This document shows positions 20,813-29,766 of a stretch of DNA of 42,151 nt, piece after piece. A program made the translations under genes and the position numbers. Source of the stretch: Brevirhabdus sp. GTDB lineage: Bacteria; Pseudomonadota; Alphaproteobacteria; Rhodobacterales; Rhodobacteraceae. Below the pieces are notes generated by a model. The model worked only from the letters and a program-made list of their open reading frames with translations, was not told the origin of the DNA and searched no databases. The stretch spans positions 1-42,151 of the forward strand of contig JAGXFH010000045.1 of assembly GCA_024637315.1 (NCBI GenBank), read 5' to 3'. Positions within the stretch are counted from its first letter, which is position 1; each line of letters starts with the position of its first letter.

Positions 20813-20847
20813 CAAAAAACAAAAAGGCGCGCCGGATGGCACGCCTT
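20813..20847 (-). terminator. Rho-independent terminator of rpsT
   Basis: On the minus strand AAGGCGTGCC pairs with GGCGCGCCTT (20838-20847 with 20824-20833), ten pairs with one wobble and an ATCC loop, followed by a T-rich run (complement of 20814-20823). It starts 24 nt after the rpsT stop codon. Confidence 0.88.
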
Positions 20848-20871
20848 CGTCGATGATTCTGTCGAAGAGCG

Positions 20872-21135
20872 TCAGGCCAGCGATTTGACCCGCGCTGACA
20901 GCCGCGACATTTTGCGGGCAACGGTGTTCTTGTGCAGCACACCCTTGGTGACGCCGCGCATCAGTTCGGGCTGTGCATCGCGCAGCGCGGTCGAGGCGGT
21001 TTCCTTGTTGCCGGATGCAATCGCCTCTTCCACTTTACGCAGGAAGGTGCGGATGCGCGACCGGCGCGCTTTGTTGATCTGGAAGCGTGTCTCGTTCTGA
21101 CGGGCGCGCTTTTTGGACTGAGGCGTGTTAGCCAT
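20872..21135 (-). CDS. rpsT: 30S ribosomal protein S20
   Basis: S20 binds 16S rRNA in the small subunit body. The 87-residue, strongly basic protein begins [15 protein letters not shown] and has the family's long helices ([21 protein letters not shown]). It is a single-gene unit with its own strong promoter (21180-21208) and a rho-independent terminator, upstream of dnaA on the same strand, a placement common in Rhodobacteraceae. Confidence 0.97.
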   Translation of the reverse strand: MANTPQSKKRARQNETRFQINKARRSRIRTFLRKVEEAIASGNKETASTALRDAQPELMRGVTKGVLHKNTVARKMSRLSARVKSLA

Positions 21136-21179
21136 GTATAATCATCCCACTTTCAGGGTGGTGTAAATCTGAAGTCGCG

Positions 21180-21208
21180 CTTCTAAGCCCGAGTCGCCGG
21201 CAAGTCAA
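21180..21208 (-). promoter_or_regulatory. rpsT promoter
   Basis: On the minus strand TTGACT (21203-21208) and TAGAAG (21180-21185) are separated by exactly 17 nt, a good housekeeping sigma promoter for this group. The predicted start leaves a leader of about 38 nt. An imperfectly related inverted repeat (21198-21204 with 21214-21220) overlaps the -35 element. Confidence 0.72.
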
Positions 21209-21232
21209 CGGGGCTTGCCGAAGTTTTTCAGC

Positions 21233-22009
21233 CTATTTGTCGCGGAATTGAGGTTCTCGTTTGTCGAGGAAGGCCTGCATGCCTTCTTTCTGATCTTCGG
21301 TTGCGAACAGCGAGTGGAAGACCCGGCGCTCGTAAAGCAGGCCCTCGTTCAATGTGGTGTCGTAGCTGCGATTCACGGCGTCCTTGATCGCCAGCACCGC
21401 AATCTGCGATTTTTCGGCGATCTTGTGGGCGGTGGCCATCGCCTCTTCCATCAGTTTTTTCGCCGGGACGACGCGGCTGACCAGGCCAGACCGCTCGGCT
21501 TCTTCGGCCTCCATGAAGCGCCCCGTCAGGTTCATGTCCATCGCCTTGGACTTGCCGACGAAGCGTGTCAGGCGCTGCGAACCGCCAAGGCCCGCCATAA
21601 CACCCAGGTTGACCTCTGGCTGGCCGAATTTGGCTGTATCAGCGGCGATGATGAAATCGCACATCATCGCCAGTTCGCAACCGCCGCCCAGCGCATAGCC
21701 AGAAACGGCGGCGATGATCGGCTTGCGGATCGCCATGATCGCGTTCGCTTCAGCGGCGAAGAAATCGGTGGTGAAGACATCGACGAAACTCTTTTCCGAC
21801 ATCTCCTTGATGTCGGCCCCGGCGGCGAAGGCCTTTTCGGAGCCGGTCAGCACGATGACACGGGTTTTATCATTCTGGTCGGCCTCGCGCAGCGCCTGCA
21901 CCAGTTCACCCATCAGTTGGGAGTTCAGGGCGTTCAGAGCATCGGGGCGGTTCAAGCGGATCAGCGATATGTAATCCGCGTTTTCGACGACGATCGTCTT
22001 GTAGGCCAT
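21233..22009 (-). CDS. Enoyl-CoA hydratase
   Basis: This crotonase-family enzyme hydrates trans-2-enoyl-CoA in fatty acid beta-oxidation. The 258-residue protein has the oxyanion-hole segments GADIKEM (~64-70) and [11 protein letters not shown], with the two catalytic glutamates expected at E112 and E132, both present, which supports a true hydratase. ATG 22009 begins the conserved [12 protein letters not shown] segment; the longer open frame runs into mutM and is rejected. It follows mutM by 64 bp on the same strand, and the two may be co-transcribed. Confidence 0.93.
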   Translation of the reverse strand: MAYKTIVVENADYISLIRLNRPDALNALNSQLMGELVQALREADQNDKTRVIVLTGSEKAFAAGADIKEMSEKSFVDVFTTDFFAAEANAIMAIRKPIIAAVSGYALGGGCELAMMCDFIIAADTAKFGQPEVNLGVMAGLGGSQRLTRFVGKSKAMDMNLTGRFMEAEEAERSGLVSRVVPAKKLMEEAMATAHKIAEKSQIAVLAIKDAVNRSYDTTLNEGLLYERRVFHSLFATEDQKEGMQAFLDKREPQFRDK

Positions 22010-22073
22010 GAATGGCAGCCTTTGTTTATTCCGTTGCCGACGATTCTGTAACACCCTCCCCTGATCAATCAAG

Positions 22074-22925
22074 TCATCTTTGGCATTGCGCGCAGTAGAA
22101 GGATGATCGCCCGGACTGAACGATTCGCCGAATCTGGCCGGTGCAGCCGGTGGTCTGGCAGGGTTTCCCTTCGCGGTCATAGGCGCGGAACGTGTGCTGG
22201 AAATAACCTAGTTCTCCACTGGTCTGCCGGTGATCGCGGAGCGACGATCCACCCGCCTCGATCGCCTCGCTCAGCACTTGCCGGATAATCGGCACCAGTG
22301 ACCGAACGCGGACGGCGGCGATCTCGCCCGCCTTGCGTTTTGGTGAAATACCGGCGCGGTGAAGGACCTCGCAGACATAGATATTGCCAAGACCGGCAAC
22401 CAGCCGCTGGTCTAGCAGAGCAGTCTTTATGGGTGCATTTCGCCCCTTCAGGCGGGCGAGCAGATAGTCTTCGTCAAAGGCGTTACCCAGCGGTTCGGGA
22501 CCGATGCCGGACAGCAGCCAGTGTGCATCTGCCTGATCCGTCGCGATCAGGTCCATCGCGCCGAAGCGGCGGGCATCATTGAAAGTGACACGCGCGCCGT
22601 TCTCCATGTCCAGCACCACATGGTCGTGTTTTTCGGGCGCCGGGTGTTCGTGATGGAACTGTCCCAACATCTGGCCCGAAATCAGCATTCGGCCAGACAT
22701 GCCGAGATGGATGATCAGGGTATCGCCGGAACTGAGGTCGGCAAGGATGTATTTCGAGCGGCGTCGCAGGCGTTCCACGCGCTTATCGGTCAGGCGACCG
22801 GCCATATGCTCGGGAAACGGCCAACGCAGGTCAGGACGGCGGATATCGGCATTGACGATGACATGGCCCGACATCACCGGCTCCAGCCCGCGGCGAACTG
22901 TTTCGACCTCTGGCAATTCCGGCAT
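22074..22925 (-). CDS. mutM: Formamidopyrimidine-DNA glycosylase
   Basis: This bifunctional glycosylase/AP lyase removes 8-oxoguanine and ring-opened purines. The 283-residue protein starts [16 protein letters not shown], giving the catalytic N-terminal Pro2 and Glu3 after Met removal. It has the helix-two-turn-helix region and ends in a zinc finger with Cys pairs PCQTTGC and YCAQC (C-x4-C and C-x2-C). It is divergent from ubiE with an 87-bp control region between them. Confidence 0.96.
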   Translation of the reverse strand: MPELPEVETVRRGLEPVMSGHVIVNADIRRPDLRWPFPEHMAGRLTDKRVERLRRRSKYILADLSSGDTLIIHLGMSGRMLISGQMLGQFHHEHPAPEKHDHVVLDMENGARVTFNDARRFGAMDLIATDQADAHWLLSGIGPEPLGNAFDEDYLLARLKGRNAPIKTALLDQRLVAGLGNIYVCEVLHRAGISPKRKAGEIAAVRVRSLVPIIRQVLSEAIEAGGSSLRDHRQTSGELGYFQHTFRAYDREGKPCQTTGCTGQIRRIVQSGRSSFYCAQCQR

Positions 22926-23012
22926 CCGGTCTCCCTGCGACGATCAGGGCGCATTGTCACGCCCGGCATGGCCCCTATAAGAAGGGTGAGTTTTCCAGAA
23001 CGGCAAGGCCCC

Positions 23013-23765
23013 ATGACCGACAATACGCAAAACACCACTCATTTCGGCTATCGCGAGATCGATGAGGATCTAAAGGCCGAGATGGTAAGGGGCGTATTCA
23101 CCAACGTGGCCAGCAAGTACGACATCATGAACGATGTGATGTCGGCCGGTATTCACCGGCTGTGGAAAGACGCGATGATGGACTGGCTGGCGCCGCGCTC
23201 CGGGCAACGACTGCTGGATGTCGCGGGCGGCACCGGGGACATCGCGTTCCGGTTCCTGAAACGTGCGCCGGGGGCGCAGGCGGTCGTTCTGGACATGACC
23301 GAGTCGATGCTGGTCGAGGGTCGAAAGCGCGCCGACGCCGAGAAGATGGCGGACCGGCTGGATTGGACGGTCGGCGACGCAATGGCGCTGCCATTCGCGG
23401 AGGGCACTTTCGACGTCTACACAATCAGCTTCGGCATCCGCAACGTGACCCGGATCGGCGACGCGCTGTCAGAAGCGTTTCGGGTCCTCAGACCCGGCGG
23501 GCGCTTGATGGTCCTGGAATTCAGCCAATTGCCCAACCCGGCGATGCAGAGAGCCTATGACCTCTACTCCTTCAATGTCATTCCTCGGCTGGGTCAACTG
23601 ATCGCCCAGGATCGCGACAGTTATCAGTATCTGGTGGAATCGATCCGCAAGTTCCCCGATCAGGAAAGCTTCGCCGCCATGATCCGCGACGCCGGTTTCG
23701 CGAACGTCAAATACCGCAACCTGTCGATGGGCATTGCCGCGCTGCATTCCGGCTGGAAGATATAG
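23013..23765 (+). CDS. ubiE: Ubiquinone/menaquinone C-methyltransferase UbiE
   Basis: UbiE carries out the SAM-dependent C-methylation of the benzoquinol ring in ubiquinone synthesis. The 250-residue protein has the SAM motif LDVAGGTGD (68-76) and the family motifs [15 protein letters not shown] and FGIRNVT. ATG 23013 is chosen because homology begins at [17 protein letters not shown]; the open frame continues far upstream into mutM antisense and is not coding. ubiB begins at the very next base, so they are translationally coupled. Confidence 0.96.
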   Translation: MTDNTQNTTHFGYREIDEDLKAEMVRGVFTNVASKYDIMNDVMSAGIHRLWKDAMMDWLAPRSGQRLLDVAGGTGDIAFRFLKRAPGAQAVVLDMTESMLVEGRKRADAEKMADRLDWTVGDAMALPFAEGTFDVYTISFGIRNVTRIGDALSEAFRVLRPGGRLMVLEFSQLPNPAMQRAYDLYSFNVIPRLGQLIAQDRDSYQYLVESIRKFPDQESFAAMIRDAGFANVKYRNLSMGIAALHSGWKI

Positions 23766-25295
23766 ATGCGTGGCCCGCATAACATCTGGCGTCTGGTTCG
23801 GACCGGGGCGACGATGGAGCGCACCGGTGCGATGCGTGTCGCACTGGACGCGGTGGATGCGCCGGTATCGCTGCGGATTGCCGCGCGCGTCCTGGGCTGG
23901 CCGTTCAAATGGCTGGGCTATCGGGGTGACCCGGCCTTACCGCCGGTCACGCGGGCGCTGACGGCCCTGGGTCCGGCCTACATCAAGTTCGGGCAGATCC
24001 TTTCGACTCGTCCCGACGTGGTCGGCGAAGAACTGGCAACGCAATTGCAGGTCTTGCAGGACAAGCTGCCGCCGTTTGCGATCACACTTGCAAAGGGTAT
24101 GGTCGCATCGGAACTGGGGCATCCGGTCGATGTGATGTTCAGCGAGTTCAGCGAATCCGTCGCGGCGGCTTCTATCGCGCAGGTCCACAAGGCGCGGCGC
24201 GCGGATACCGGCGAAGAGGTTGCGGTCAAGGTGCTGCGGCCAGGAATCGAGAAAGCCTTTCGCAGGGATATCGACGCATTCTATTTCGCGGCGGCGGCCA
24301 TCGAGTTCCTTTCTCCGGCATCGCGCCGGCTGCGGCCGACCGAAGTGATCGCGCATTTCGAGGGCGTAGTGATGGGCGAGTTGGATCTGCGGCTGGAATC
24401 CTCTTCGGCCGCTGAATTCGCAGCCAATACAGCGGGCGATGCCGGCTTCCAGGTGCCGCCGGTCGTCTGGTCGCTGTCAGCGCGCCGGGTGATGACGCTG
24501 GGCTGGGGGGAAGGCATCCCAATCCATGACCTCAAAGGGCTGGATGCAGCGGGGCATGATCGGTCGGAACTGGCCCGTCGGGTGCTGCACCTCTTTTTGA
24601 GCCATGCCCTGCGCGACGGTTACTTTCACGCCGACATGCATCAGGGGAACCTGAAGGTCGCGTCGAACGGCGACATCATCGCGCTCGATTTTGGAATCAT
24701 GGGGCATATCGACGACTATACACGCCGGGTATATGCAGAAATTCTGTTCGGCTTCATCCGCCGCGACTTCCGGCGCGTCGCCGAGGTGCATTTCGAAGCC
24801 GGTTATGTCCCTGCCGACCGCGATGTCGATGAATTCGCCCGTGCGCTGCGCGCTGTGGGCGAACCGATCTTCGGCATGGATGCCAGCGGCATTTCCATGG
24901 CTCGGCTGCTCAGCTACCTCTTCGAGGTAACGGAGCGGTTCGGGATGGAAACCCGGACTGAACTGATCCTGCTGCAACGCACGATGGTGGTGGTCGAGGG
25001 TGTCTCGCGCTCGCTCGATCCGCGCATCAATATCTGGGAAGTGGCGCAGCCGGTGGTGGAAAATTATATCAAGGAAAACGTCGGACCAAAGGCGCTTCTG
25101 CGCGATCTGGCCAGAACGGCGCAGGTGCTGGCGCGGTTCGGGCCGAAGCTGCCGCAGATGGTCGAGGCGATACTGATCAGCCAATCCGAGCCGCCGGACG
25201 CACTGCGCAAGGCAAGCCCGTGGAAGACTGCCGGGCTTGTCGGTCTGGGCGGCGCTCTGGCGAGCCTTGGTTTCCTGGTGTCAGAGCTGTTGTAG
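23766..25295 (+). CDS. ubiB: Ubiquinone biosynthesis kinase-like protein UbiB
   Basis: UbiB is an atypical ADCK/ABC1 kinase-like ATPase needed for ubiquinone synthesis and attached to the inner membrane. The 509-residue protein has the KxGQ-type motif KFGQILSTRPDVV (~74-86), the lysine-containing VAVKVLRPG strand, HADMHQGNL (~288-296) and DFG (~308-310), and a hydrophobic C-terminal segment (~488-509) that could be the membrane anchor. ATG 23766 follows the ubiE TAG with no gap. Its last 15 bp overlap the convergent phosphotransferase gene. Confidence 0.95.
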   Translation: MRGPHNIWRLVRTGATMERTGAMRVALDAVDAPVSLRIAARVLGWPFKWLGYRGDPALPPVTRALTALGPAYIKFGQILSTRPDVVGEELATQLQVLQDKLPPFAITLAKGMVASELGHPVDVMFSEFSESVAAASIAQVHKARRADTGEEVAVKVLRPGIEKAFRRDIDAFYFAAAAIEFLSPASRRLRPTEVIAHFEGVVMGELDLRLESSSAAEFAANTAGDAGFQVPPVVWSLSARRVMTLGWGEGIPIHDLKGLDAAGHDRSELARRVLHLFLSHALRDGYFHADMHQGNLKVASNGDIIALDFGIMGHIDDYTRRVYAEILFGFIRRDFRRVAEVHFEAGYVPADRDVDEFARALRAVGEPIFGMDASGISMARLLSYLFEVTERFGMETRTELILLQRTMVVVEGVSRSLDPRINIWEVAQPVVENYIKENVGPKALLRDLARTAQVLARFGPKLPQMVEAILISQSEPPDALRKASPWKTAGLVGLGGALASLGFLVSELL

Positions 25296-26168
25296 CTCAG
25301 CCAGTTCCAGATGCAGGGCGGTGCCGTAGTCGGACGACCCACGCTGTGATTTCCAAAGGCAATGTGTGGCCATGCGCCAGCGATACAGCGGTTCGAGCAC
25401 CCGGTACGTTTGCACGGCCTCCGCGTTGCCATAGTTCGCCAGAAAGCGCGACCGCTCGGCTTCGTCCAGACGCCTGCCTCCGTAAAGGCTTTGCATGGCG
25501 GGTGACAAGAAAGTAGCGAGATCTTCCGAGGCGTCGCCGATTGCGGGGCATTGCCAATCGATCAGCGTCAGACCGCCTGCGTTGCAGATGATGTTCGCGG
25601 GCACCAGATCGCCGTGCAGGAAGACCGGTTTACCCATTGAACCATCGGCAATGCGGGGACAGGCCGATCGCAGAGCATCAGCATCTGAAGAGGTGCAATC
25701 ATCCAGAATCCGCAGGCCCTGCCGTCTAAGGGCATCAGCGCCCGCTTCGATCCGACGCAACCCGCCAGGGGCGGTTCGGTGATGCAGGCGCGTCAGGATC
25801 TCGGCGACTCGGGCGGGATCGCCGTTGAAGGCCCTTCCAGCGACGTGGTGATAAAGCAGGCAGGGTCCGAGCGTGGTGGTGTGCAAGCCGATCAGGTGCG
25901 GCGCGAGTCCGGTACCGGCAAGGGCGGACAGCGCGCGCGCTTCCGCCGCGGGTTCATTGGGAAATAGCGGGCTGTCGGCTGCCGCAGAGAAGAGCTTGCA
26001 GACGACTGCCGCATCGCAATCGCCGATCCGCCAGATTGAATTGGTTCGTCCGCCGGAAAACCGATGCCAAGGGGCTGTCGCGTCGATCAGGTCGGCGGCC
26101 GAAAGCTGGGCCCGCAGGGTGCTTTCCCGCAGCTTGACCGGGTGGTTCTGTCTGGAACGGTCGTCCAA
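25281..26168 (-). CDS. Aminoglycoside/choline kinase-like phosphotransferase
   Basis: The 295-residue protein has an APH/choline-kinase fold: catalytic HGD (185-187) followed by N192 in VPANII, and metal-binding D204 in LIDWQ. The N-terminal lobe begins around FSGGRTNSIWRIG. The family phosphorylates small alcohols such as choline, homoserine, methylthioribose or aminoglycosides; the substrate is unknown. The start read here is TTG 26168 with only a distant AGGG, so the true N-terminus is uncertain. It is convergent with ubiB and ends inside that gene's last 15 bp. Confidence 0.85.
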   Translation of the reverse strand: MDDRSRQNHPVKLRESTLRAQLSAADLIDATAPWHRFSGGRTNSIWRIGDCDAAVVCKLFSAAADSPLFPNEPAAEARALSALAGTGLAPHLIGLHTTTLGPCLLYHHVAGRAFNGDPARVAEILTRLHHRTAPGGLRRIEAGADALRRQGLRILDDCTSSDADALRSACPRIADGSMGKPVFLHGDLVPANIICNAGGLTLIDWQCPAIGDASEDLATFLSPAMQSLYGGRRLDEAERSRFLANYGNAEAVQTYRVLEPLYRWRMATHCLWKSQRGSSDYGTALHLELAELQQL

Positions 26169-26231
26169 GATGCGCGTACCCTGATTTCGGTCTGCGCCAA
26201 GCTATTGCTGCACGACGCGGCGAGCAAGTGT

Positions 26232-26897
26232 TCAGTCGCGCGGGGCGCGCAAAGCCGTGATCTGGCTTGCTGTAACCTCCTGCCCACCTTCCAGAACGAC
26301 GATTGTTTCACCGTTCCGCATACGAGCCTCGGTTATCTTGGCAAAGACCTCGAGGGTGCGAGCGGGCAAGTCGGCATCCCCGACTCTGGTTTCCAGTTCA
26401 AACGAATAGATACCCGGCGGCAGCGGCGTTCCATCCTCGCCAACACCGGCCCATTCGACGCTTTGATCGGTGCGCGCAAGTGTCGTGCGATGCACCTCTG
26501 CCCCGGCCTCGTTGCGCACGACCAGTGTGCCGGCCGCTGCGCCGGGCGGGAAATCTGGCGCCAGGGTGATCGGTGTACCGTCGAACTGGACCGGCGCTGC
26601 GACGCGACCCTCCATCCCGACCCAACCCGCTAGCTGAGACATCCCCATGATGCCCATTTGCTGCGCAAGGGATTGCAGCAGATCATTGGTTTTGACCTGC
26701 TGCTCGACCCCGGAAAAGGTCGCCAGCTGCACCGCGAAATCTGCCGATTCGATCGGATTGAGCGGGTCTTGGTTTTGCATCTGCGTCGTCAGCATCAATA
26801 GAAACGTTTCGAAATCCGAACTGATCGCGGCTTTCGGCGCGGCGGCTGGTGGAGCCGCGGTCGGGTTTGTTGCGGAGGAGGTGGCGGTGACATCCAT
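26232..26897 (-). CDS. flgD: Flagellar hook assembly (capping) protein FlgD
   Basis: FlgD caps the growing hook and is exported by the flagellar type III system. The 221-residue protein has the conserved N-terminal block FLLMLTTQMQNQDPLNP then IESADFAVQLATFSGVEQQ (about 32-66) and a C-terminal tudor/FnIII-like region with PPGIYSFELE. ATG 26897 has AGGA nearby. It follows fliK by 11 bp on the same strand, so the two form an operon in which fliK is first. Ala/Pro-rich residues 8-25 are a disordered leader. Confidence 0.95.
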   Translation of the reverse strand: MDVTATSSATNPTAAPPAAAPKAAISSDFETFLLMLTTQMQNQDPLNPIESADFAVQLATFSGVEQQVKTNDLLQSLAQQMGIMGMSQLAGWVGMEGRVAAPVQFDGTPITLAPDFPPGAAAGTLVVRNEAGAEVHRTTLARTDQSVEWAGVGEDGTPLPPGIYSFELETRVGDADLPARTLEVFAKITEARMRNGETIVVLEGGQEVTASQITALRAPRD

Positions 26898-26908
26898 GAT
26901 CGGTCCTA

Positions 26909-28591
26909 TCAGATACGTAAATCGAGACCTTCCCCGGCAAGGGAGAGGCGCAGCGGATGCTGCGGGTTGGCAATCGGCACGTCGGTTTCCATGATCGGCG
27001 CGGCGGGCGAGGCCGGCCTTGGCATCGGCTGTCCGCCGGCCTGCTGATCGCCGGTGAAGCCAAAGGACAGCCGTTCATAGCCGGCCTGTCGCAGTTCGGC
27101 TGCAAGCAGGTCGATGTTGCGCCGCAAGAGTTCAAGCGTTTCCGGGCGTTCGACAGTCAACTGCACGCTCATCCCGCCATCCGTCGCCTGTAACGTCATG
27201 CGGACCCGCCCCAGCTCTTCCGGGTTCAGAGCAAGTTCGACCGGCCGATCGACCAAAGCGCGCGCGGCATGCGCTATCGTTTCAATGACCCGCGGAGCAT
27301 GTTCAGCCAGCGATTGCGCTGTTCGAACACTATCGATCCCGCTGGCGGCGGGTCTCTGGACGTCGCCCGACGCAAGCTCGATGACGGGATCTGGGGAGCC
27401 TGTCTGCAGCAAAACCGGATCGGGCACCGCAGCCACGGCGAGTGGCGTTTGATCAGAACCGGCTGGACCTTCACCGCGCTGCAGCGCATCTCGGCCCTGC
27501 AGCGGAACGGATGCGAAGAACCCTACCCGATCAGCACCGACAGACGGTGACGCAACAGAGCGTGGCGGCGGCGTTCCGGTGGTCAACGGCGAAGGAACTG
27601 CCACCGGAATCCCAGCTTCGATCGCGGCACTGACCATCGACATCGAAGATGTTGTCGGGGGCAATTCGACCATCGACTTGACAGCTTCATCGGCGGGTAG
27701 TGGTCTTGATACCCTCTGACCGTCTTGCGGTGGCAAGGGCTGCGTACCCAACGGGACCGGGGGCACCGAAAGGCCCTCTTCTGCCATTGGGTTTGCGGAT
27801 TGGGAGGGCCGCTTGTGTTCCAGCACGTCCATTTCGGGTGAGGCGTTGTCCTGGCCTTCTGCCCCAAAGCCAGGCAGCGCCACATTGGTGGGCGGCATCC
27901 GTTGTGCGATCAAACCTGACGATCTGCCGGGCCGGTTCACAGATTGCGATTCCGCCGCACTCGCGTCGGCGGCGTTTATCGGGGTAACTGGCTCAGGTGT
28001 TGCAACTATTTCCAGGATCGACCGATAGGGTAGTTTCGCTACCTGGACGGATAGGTTGAAAGGTGTTGCGGGCGGGTTCCCTGCCAGAACGGGCAACACA
28101 CGAGATGCGCTATCGAAGGTCACCTGCGGTTTGAAAGCCTCCGGGATCAGCGGATCGGCCGGGCTGTCTGTGATCTCTGCCGCTCGGTCGGGTTTGTCCG
28201 CCGGCTGACCCGTCTGACGCCCCGGCAAAGGGACCTCAGCGACACCGCCGAGCGAAGGCATCAATGGCGGCGCGGGCGGGACGCCGGTCACCGATGATGC
28301 CGGAAGGATCGGACTCTCGCTGGCCCCGATCGTATTGGTGCTGCCGGTTCTTAGGACGGGCGCAACCCGTTGTGGCGCATGCGTAGCGTCGAATGAAAAG
28401 CGGATCGGAACGGGCGCTATCGGAACGTCCATCTCCGCAAGTAATGCCACCAGAGGATAGGTCGGGACGGCCTGCAGCTCCGTCTGTACCAGTTCGGCGA
28501 ACTGCGCCGCCGGATCCGAGAGTATCGTCTGCAGTTTGCGGAAACCTTCCGCATTCGGAGTCAACACATTGACCAGGGTTGGTGCGATCAT
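26909..28591 (-). CDS. fliK: Flagellar hook-length control protein FliK
   Basis: FliK is the secreted ruler that stops hook growth and switches export to filament proteins. The 560-residue protein is mostly low-complexity, Pro/Ser/Ala-rich linker, as expected for the ruler part, with the Flg_hook domain at the C-terminus (about 450-515) containing LNPEELGRVRMTL and ERPETLELLRRNIDLL. Only this domain supports the call; the rest varies widely in the family. It starts at ATG 28591, divergent from the rod-binding gene, with an 90-bp control region between. Confidence 0.92.
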   Translation of the reverse strand: MIAPTLVNVLTPNAEGFRKLQTILSDPAAQFAELVQTELQAVPTYPLVALLAEMDVPIAPVPIRFSFDATHAPQRVAPVLRTGSTNTIGASESPILPASSVTGVPPAPPLMPSLGGVAEVPLPGRQTGQPADKPDRAAEITDSPADPLIPEAFKPQVTFDSASRVLPVLAGNPPATPFNLSVQVAKLPYRSILEIVATPEPVTPINAADASAAESQSVNRPGRSSGLIAQRMPPTNVALPGFGAEGQDNASPEMDVLEHKRPSQSANPMAEEGLSVPPVPLGTQPLPPQDGQRVSRPLPADEAVKSMVELPPTTSSMSMVSAAIEAGIPVAVPSPLTTGTPPPRSVASPSVGADRVGFFASVPLQGRDALQRGEGPAGSDQTPLAVAAVPDPVLLQTGSPDPVIELASGDVQRPAASGIDSVRTAQSLAEHAPRVIETIAHAARALVDRPVELALNPEELGRVRMTLQATDGGMSVQLTVERPETLELLRRNIDLLAAELRQAGYERLSFGFTGDQQAGGQPMPRPASPAAPIMETDVPIANPQHPLRLSLAGEGLDLRI

Positions 28592-28681
28592 GATCCATCC
28601 GCGATTTCTTCGCTGTCTGTGCCACTATGACTGCAGTTGGTTACCGCTTCTTTACCGGTTTCGGCCCTAATGGAAGAAACC

Positions 28682-28993
28682 ATGTCGAATTGGATGGAAC
28701 CGATGACGCCCTTGACAACCCTCGATCCGGCTTATCCGCAGCAGTCGCGTAACCAGAAGGATCAGGCCATCTGGAACGTCGCGCAGGATCTCGAGGCGAC
28801 GTTCCTTGCTGAAATGCTGAAATCCGCGGGCTTCGGCGCTGCAAGCGACAGCTTTGGCGGTGGCATCGGCGAAGAGCAGTTCGCATCCTTTCTGGGCCAA
28901 GCCCAGGCCAAGGAGATGGTCAGGGCCGGCGGCATAGGGCTTGCCGAAGCCGTCTTCAACACCTTGAAGGAGCGAACTGATGGGGCTGTTTGA
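28682..28993 (+). CDS. Rod-binding protein (FlgJ N-terminal domain type)
   Basis: The 103-residue protein corresponds to the rod-capping domain of FlgJ, with LEATFLAEMLKSAG (37-50) and EEQFASFLGQAQAKEM (64-79). The muramidase domain found in enterobacterial FlgJ is absent, as is usual in alphaproteobacteria, so another enzyme must open the peptidoglycan for the rod. ATG 28682 is chosen for GGAAG five nt upstream; an in-frame ATG at 28670 has no site. Its 3' end overlaps the FlgN-like gene by 14 bp. Confidence 0.88.
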   Translation: MSNWMEPMTPLTTLDPAYPQQSRNQKDQAIWNVAQDLEATFLAEMLKSAGFGAASDSFGGGIGEEQFASFLGQAQAKEMVRAGGIGLAEAVFNTLKERTDGAV

Positions 28994-29333
28994 CCGACGC
29001 GACAATGCCGCAGACCTCTCTAGGTTGCTCGATCAGGAACGCAACGCGATTCTGAAGGGCGACTTTGACACGCTTCGGCGGCTCGTTTCCGAAAAGGCAC
29101 GACTTGTCGCGCTTACAGCGAAGGACAGGCCGGACGGCGACAGCCTGATGCGCCTTCGCCAGTTGGCGGCGCGCAATCACACGCTTCTCGACGCGGCTGC
29201 GCAGGGCATAAGGTCGGTCTCAGGCGGGCTTGGCGGCAGGTCGGCGCAATCGCCTGATCTGGAAACCTACGATAACCAGGGGCGGCGCAACACCGGTCTT
29301 GAGGGTTCCGGATCGATCGAACGGCGGGTTTGA
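28980..29333 (+). CDS. FlgN-like flagellar export chaperone
   Basis: The 117-residue protein has an N-terminal helical, heptad-rich stretch (ADLSRLLDQERNAILKGDFD onward, ~11-85) and a flexible Gly/Ser/Asn tail, the usual build of FlgN, which keeps hook-filament junction proteins soluble before export. The family is poorly conserved, so the call rests on the helical pattern plus its 14-bp overlap with the rod-binding gene and the nearby fliK-flgD. The plus-strand operon ends here, beside the motB remnant on the other strand. Confidence 0.7.
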   Translation: MGLFDRRDNAADLSRLLDQERNAILKGDFDTLRRLVSEKARLVALTAKDRPDGDSLMRLRQLAARNHTLLDAAAQGIRSVSGGLGGRSAQSPDLETYDNQGRRNTGLEGSGSIERRV

Positions 29334-29383
29334 TGAACGCGGCCGGCAATTGAATAAAAGTCAACTCAATCGGTCCTGTGGCT

Positions 29384-29553
29384 TTAGGGAACCATTAGCA
29401 CCTCGATGCCAAGTTCGACCTGCATCCCAAGGGGTGGCGCAACCGGCGGAATGCCGGATGCCTGCAACCGTCAGAATGACGCAATCTCGCCTGACCGGGC
29501 GACAACTCAATCCGGCGCAAAAGCACCGTAAGACGGAAGGAAATACGAATCGC
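29384..29553 (-). other. Non-coding stretch next to the motB break
   Basis: No intact gene is seen. The motB reading frame stays open by chance to 29395 but its residues no longer resemble MotB. In a different minus-strand frame a short protein-like end (SGIPPVAPPLGMQVELGIEV) runs to a TAA at 29384, possibly the tail of another broken gene. Another 50 bp without a gene (29334-29383) follows the FlgN-like stop. Confidence 0.4.
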
Positions 29554-29640
29554 CACCTTCCAGGCACCGCCATGGTGCCCGCCACCCACAATAACCTTCT
29601 TGCGCTTGATAATTATCGGCGCGTTTGATTTCGCGCTCAT
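29554..29640 (-). pseudogene. motB: motB remnant (first ~29 codons of flagellar motor protein MotB)
   Basis: ATG 29640, preceded by GAGGTGG, encodes a MotB N-terminus: IIIKRKK, then GGHHGGAWKVA. From knowledge this is followed by YADFVTAMMAFF, the start of the proton-channel membrane helix; here it switches after KVA (about 29554) to unrelated sequence. The membrane helix, plug and OmpA-like peptidoglycan-binding domain are all missing, so no working stator protein can be made. The ribosome binding site and start are preserved, suggesting a fairly recent deletion or rearrangement. The frame after the break stays open to 29395 only by chance. Confidence 0.75.
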
Positions 29641-29766
29641 ACCACCACCTCATTCATCACCCGAGATTTGGATAGCAAGGTGAAATGAAGGGGCGCTTAA
29701 CCATTCAAATTGTAGGCTTATCCCGGCACGAAAGGTCGATCTGTGAAAGACTGGGCTCTGTCGGCC

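Noticed and set aside
21198-21227. Inverted repeat with following T run on the plus strand near the rpsT promoter
   Set aside because: No plus-strand gene ends here; the repeat overlaps the rpsT -35 element and is more likely incidental.
22521-23012. Upstream extension of the ubiE open frame
   Set aside because: It runs antisense through mutM; UbiE similarity starts at 23013.
28641-28655. TTAC-N7-TTAC between fliK and the rod-binding gene, resembling a CtrA site
   Set aside because: Two mismatches to TTAA-N7-TTAA; similar near-matches (29384-29398) occur in places with no promoter role.
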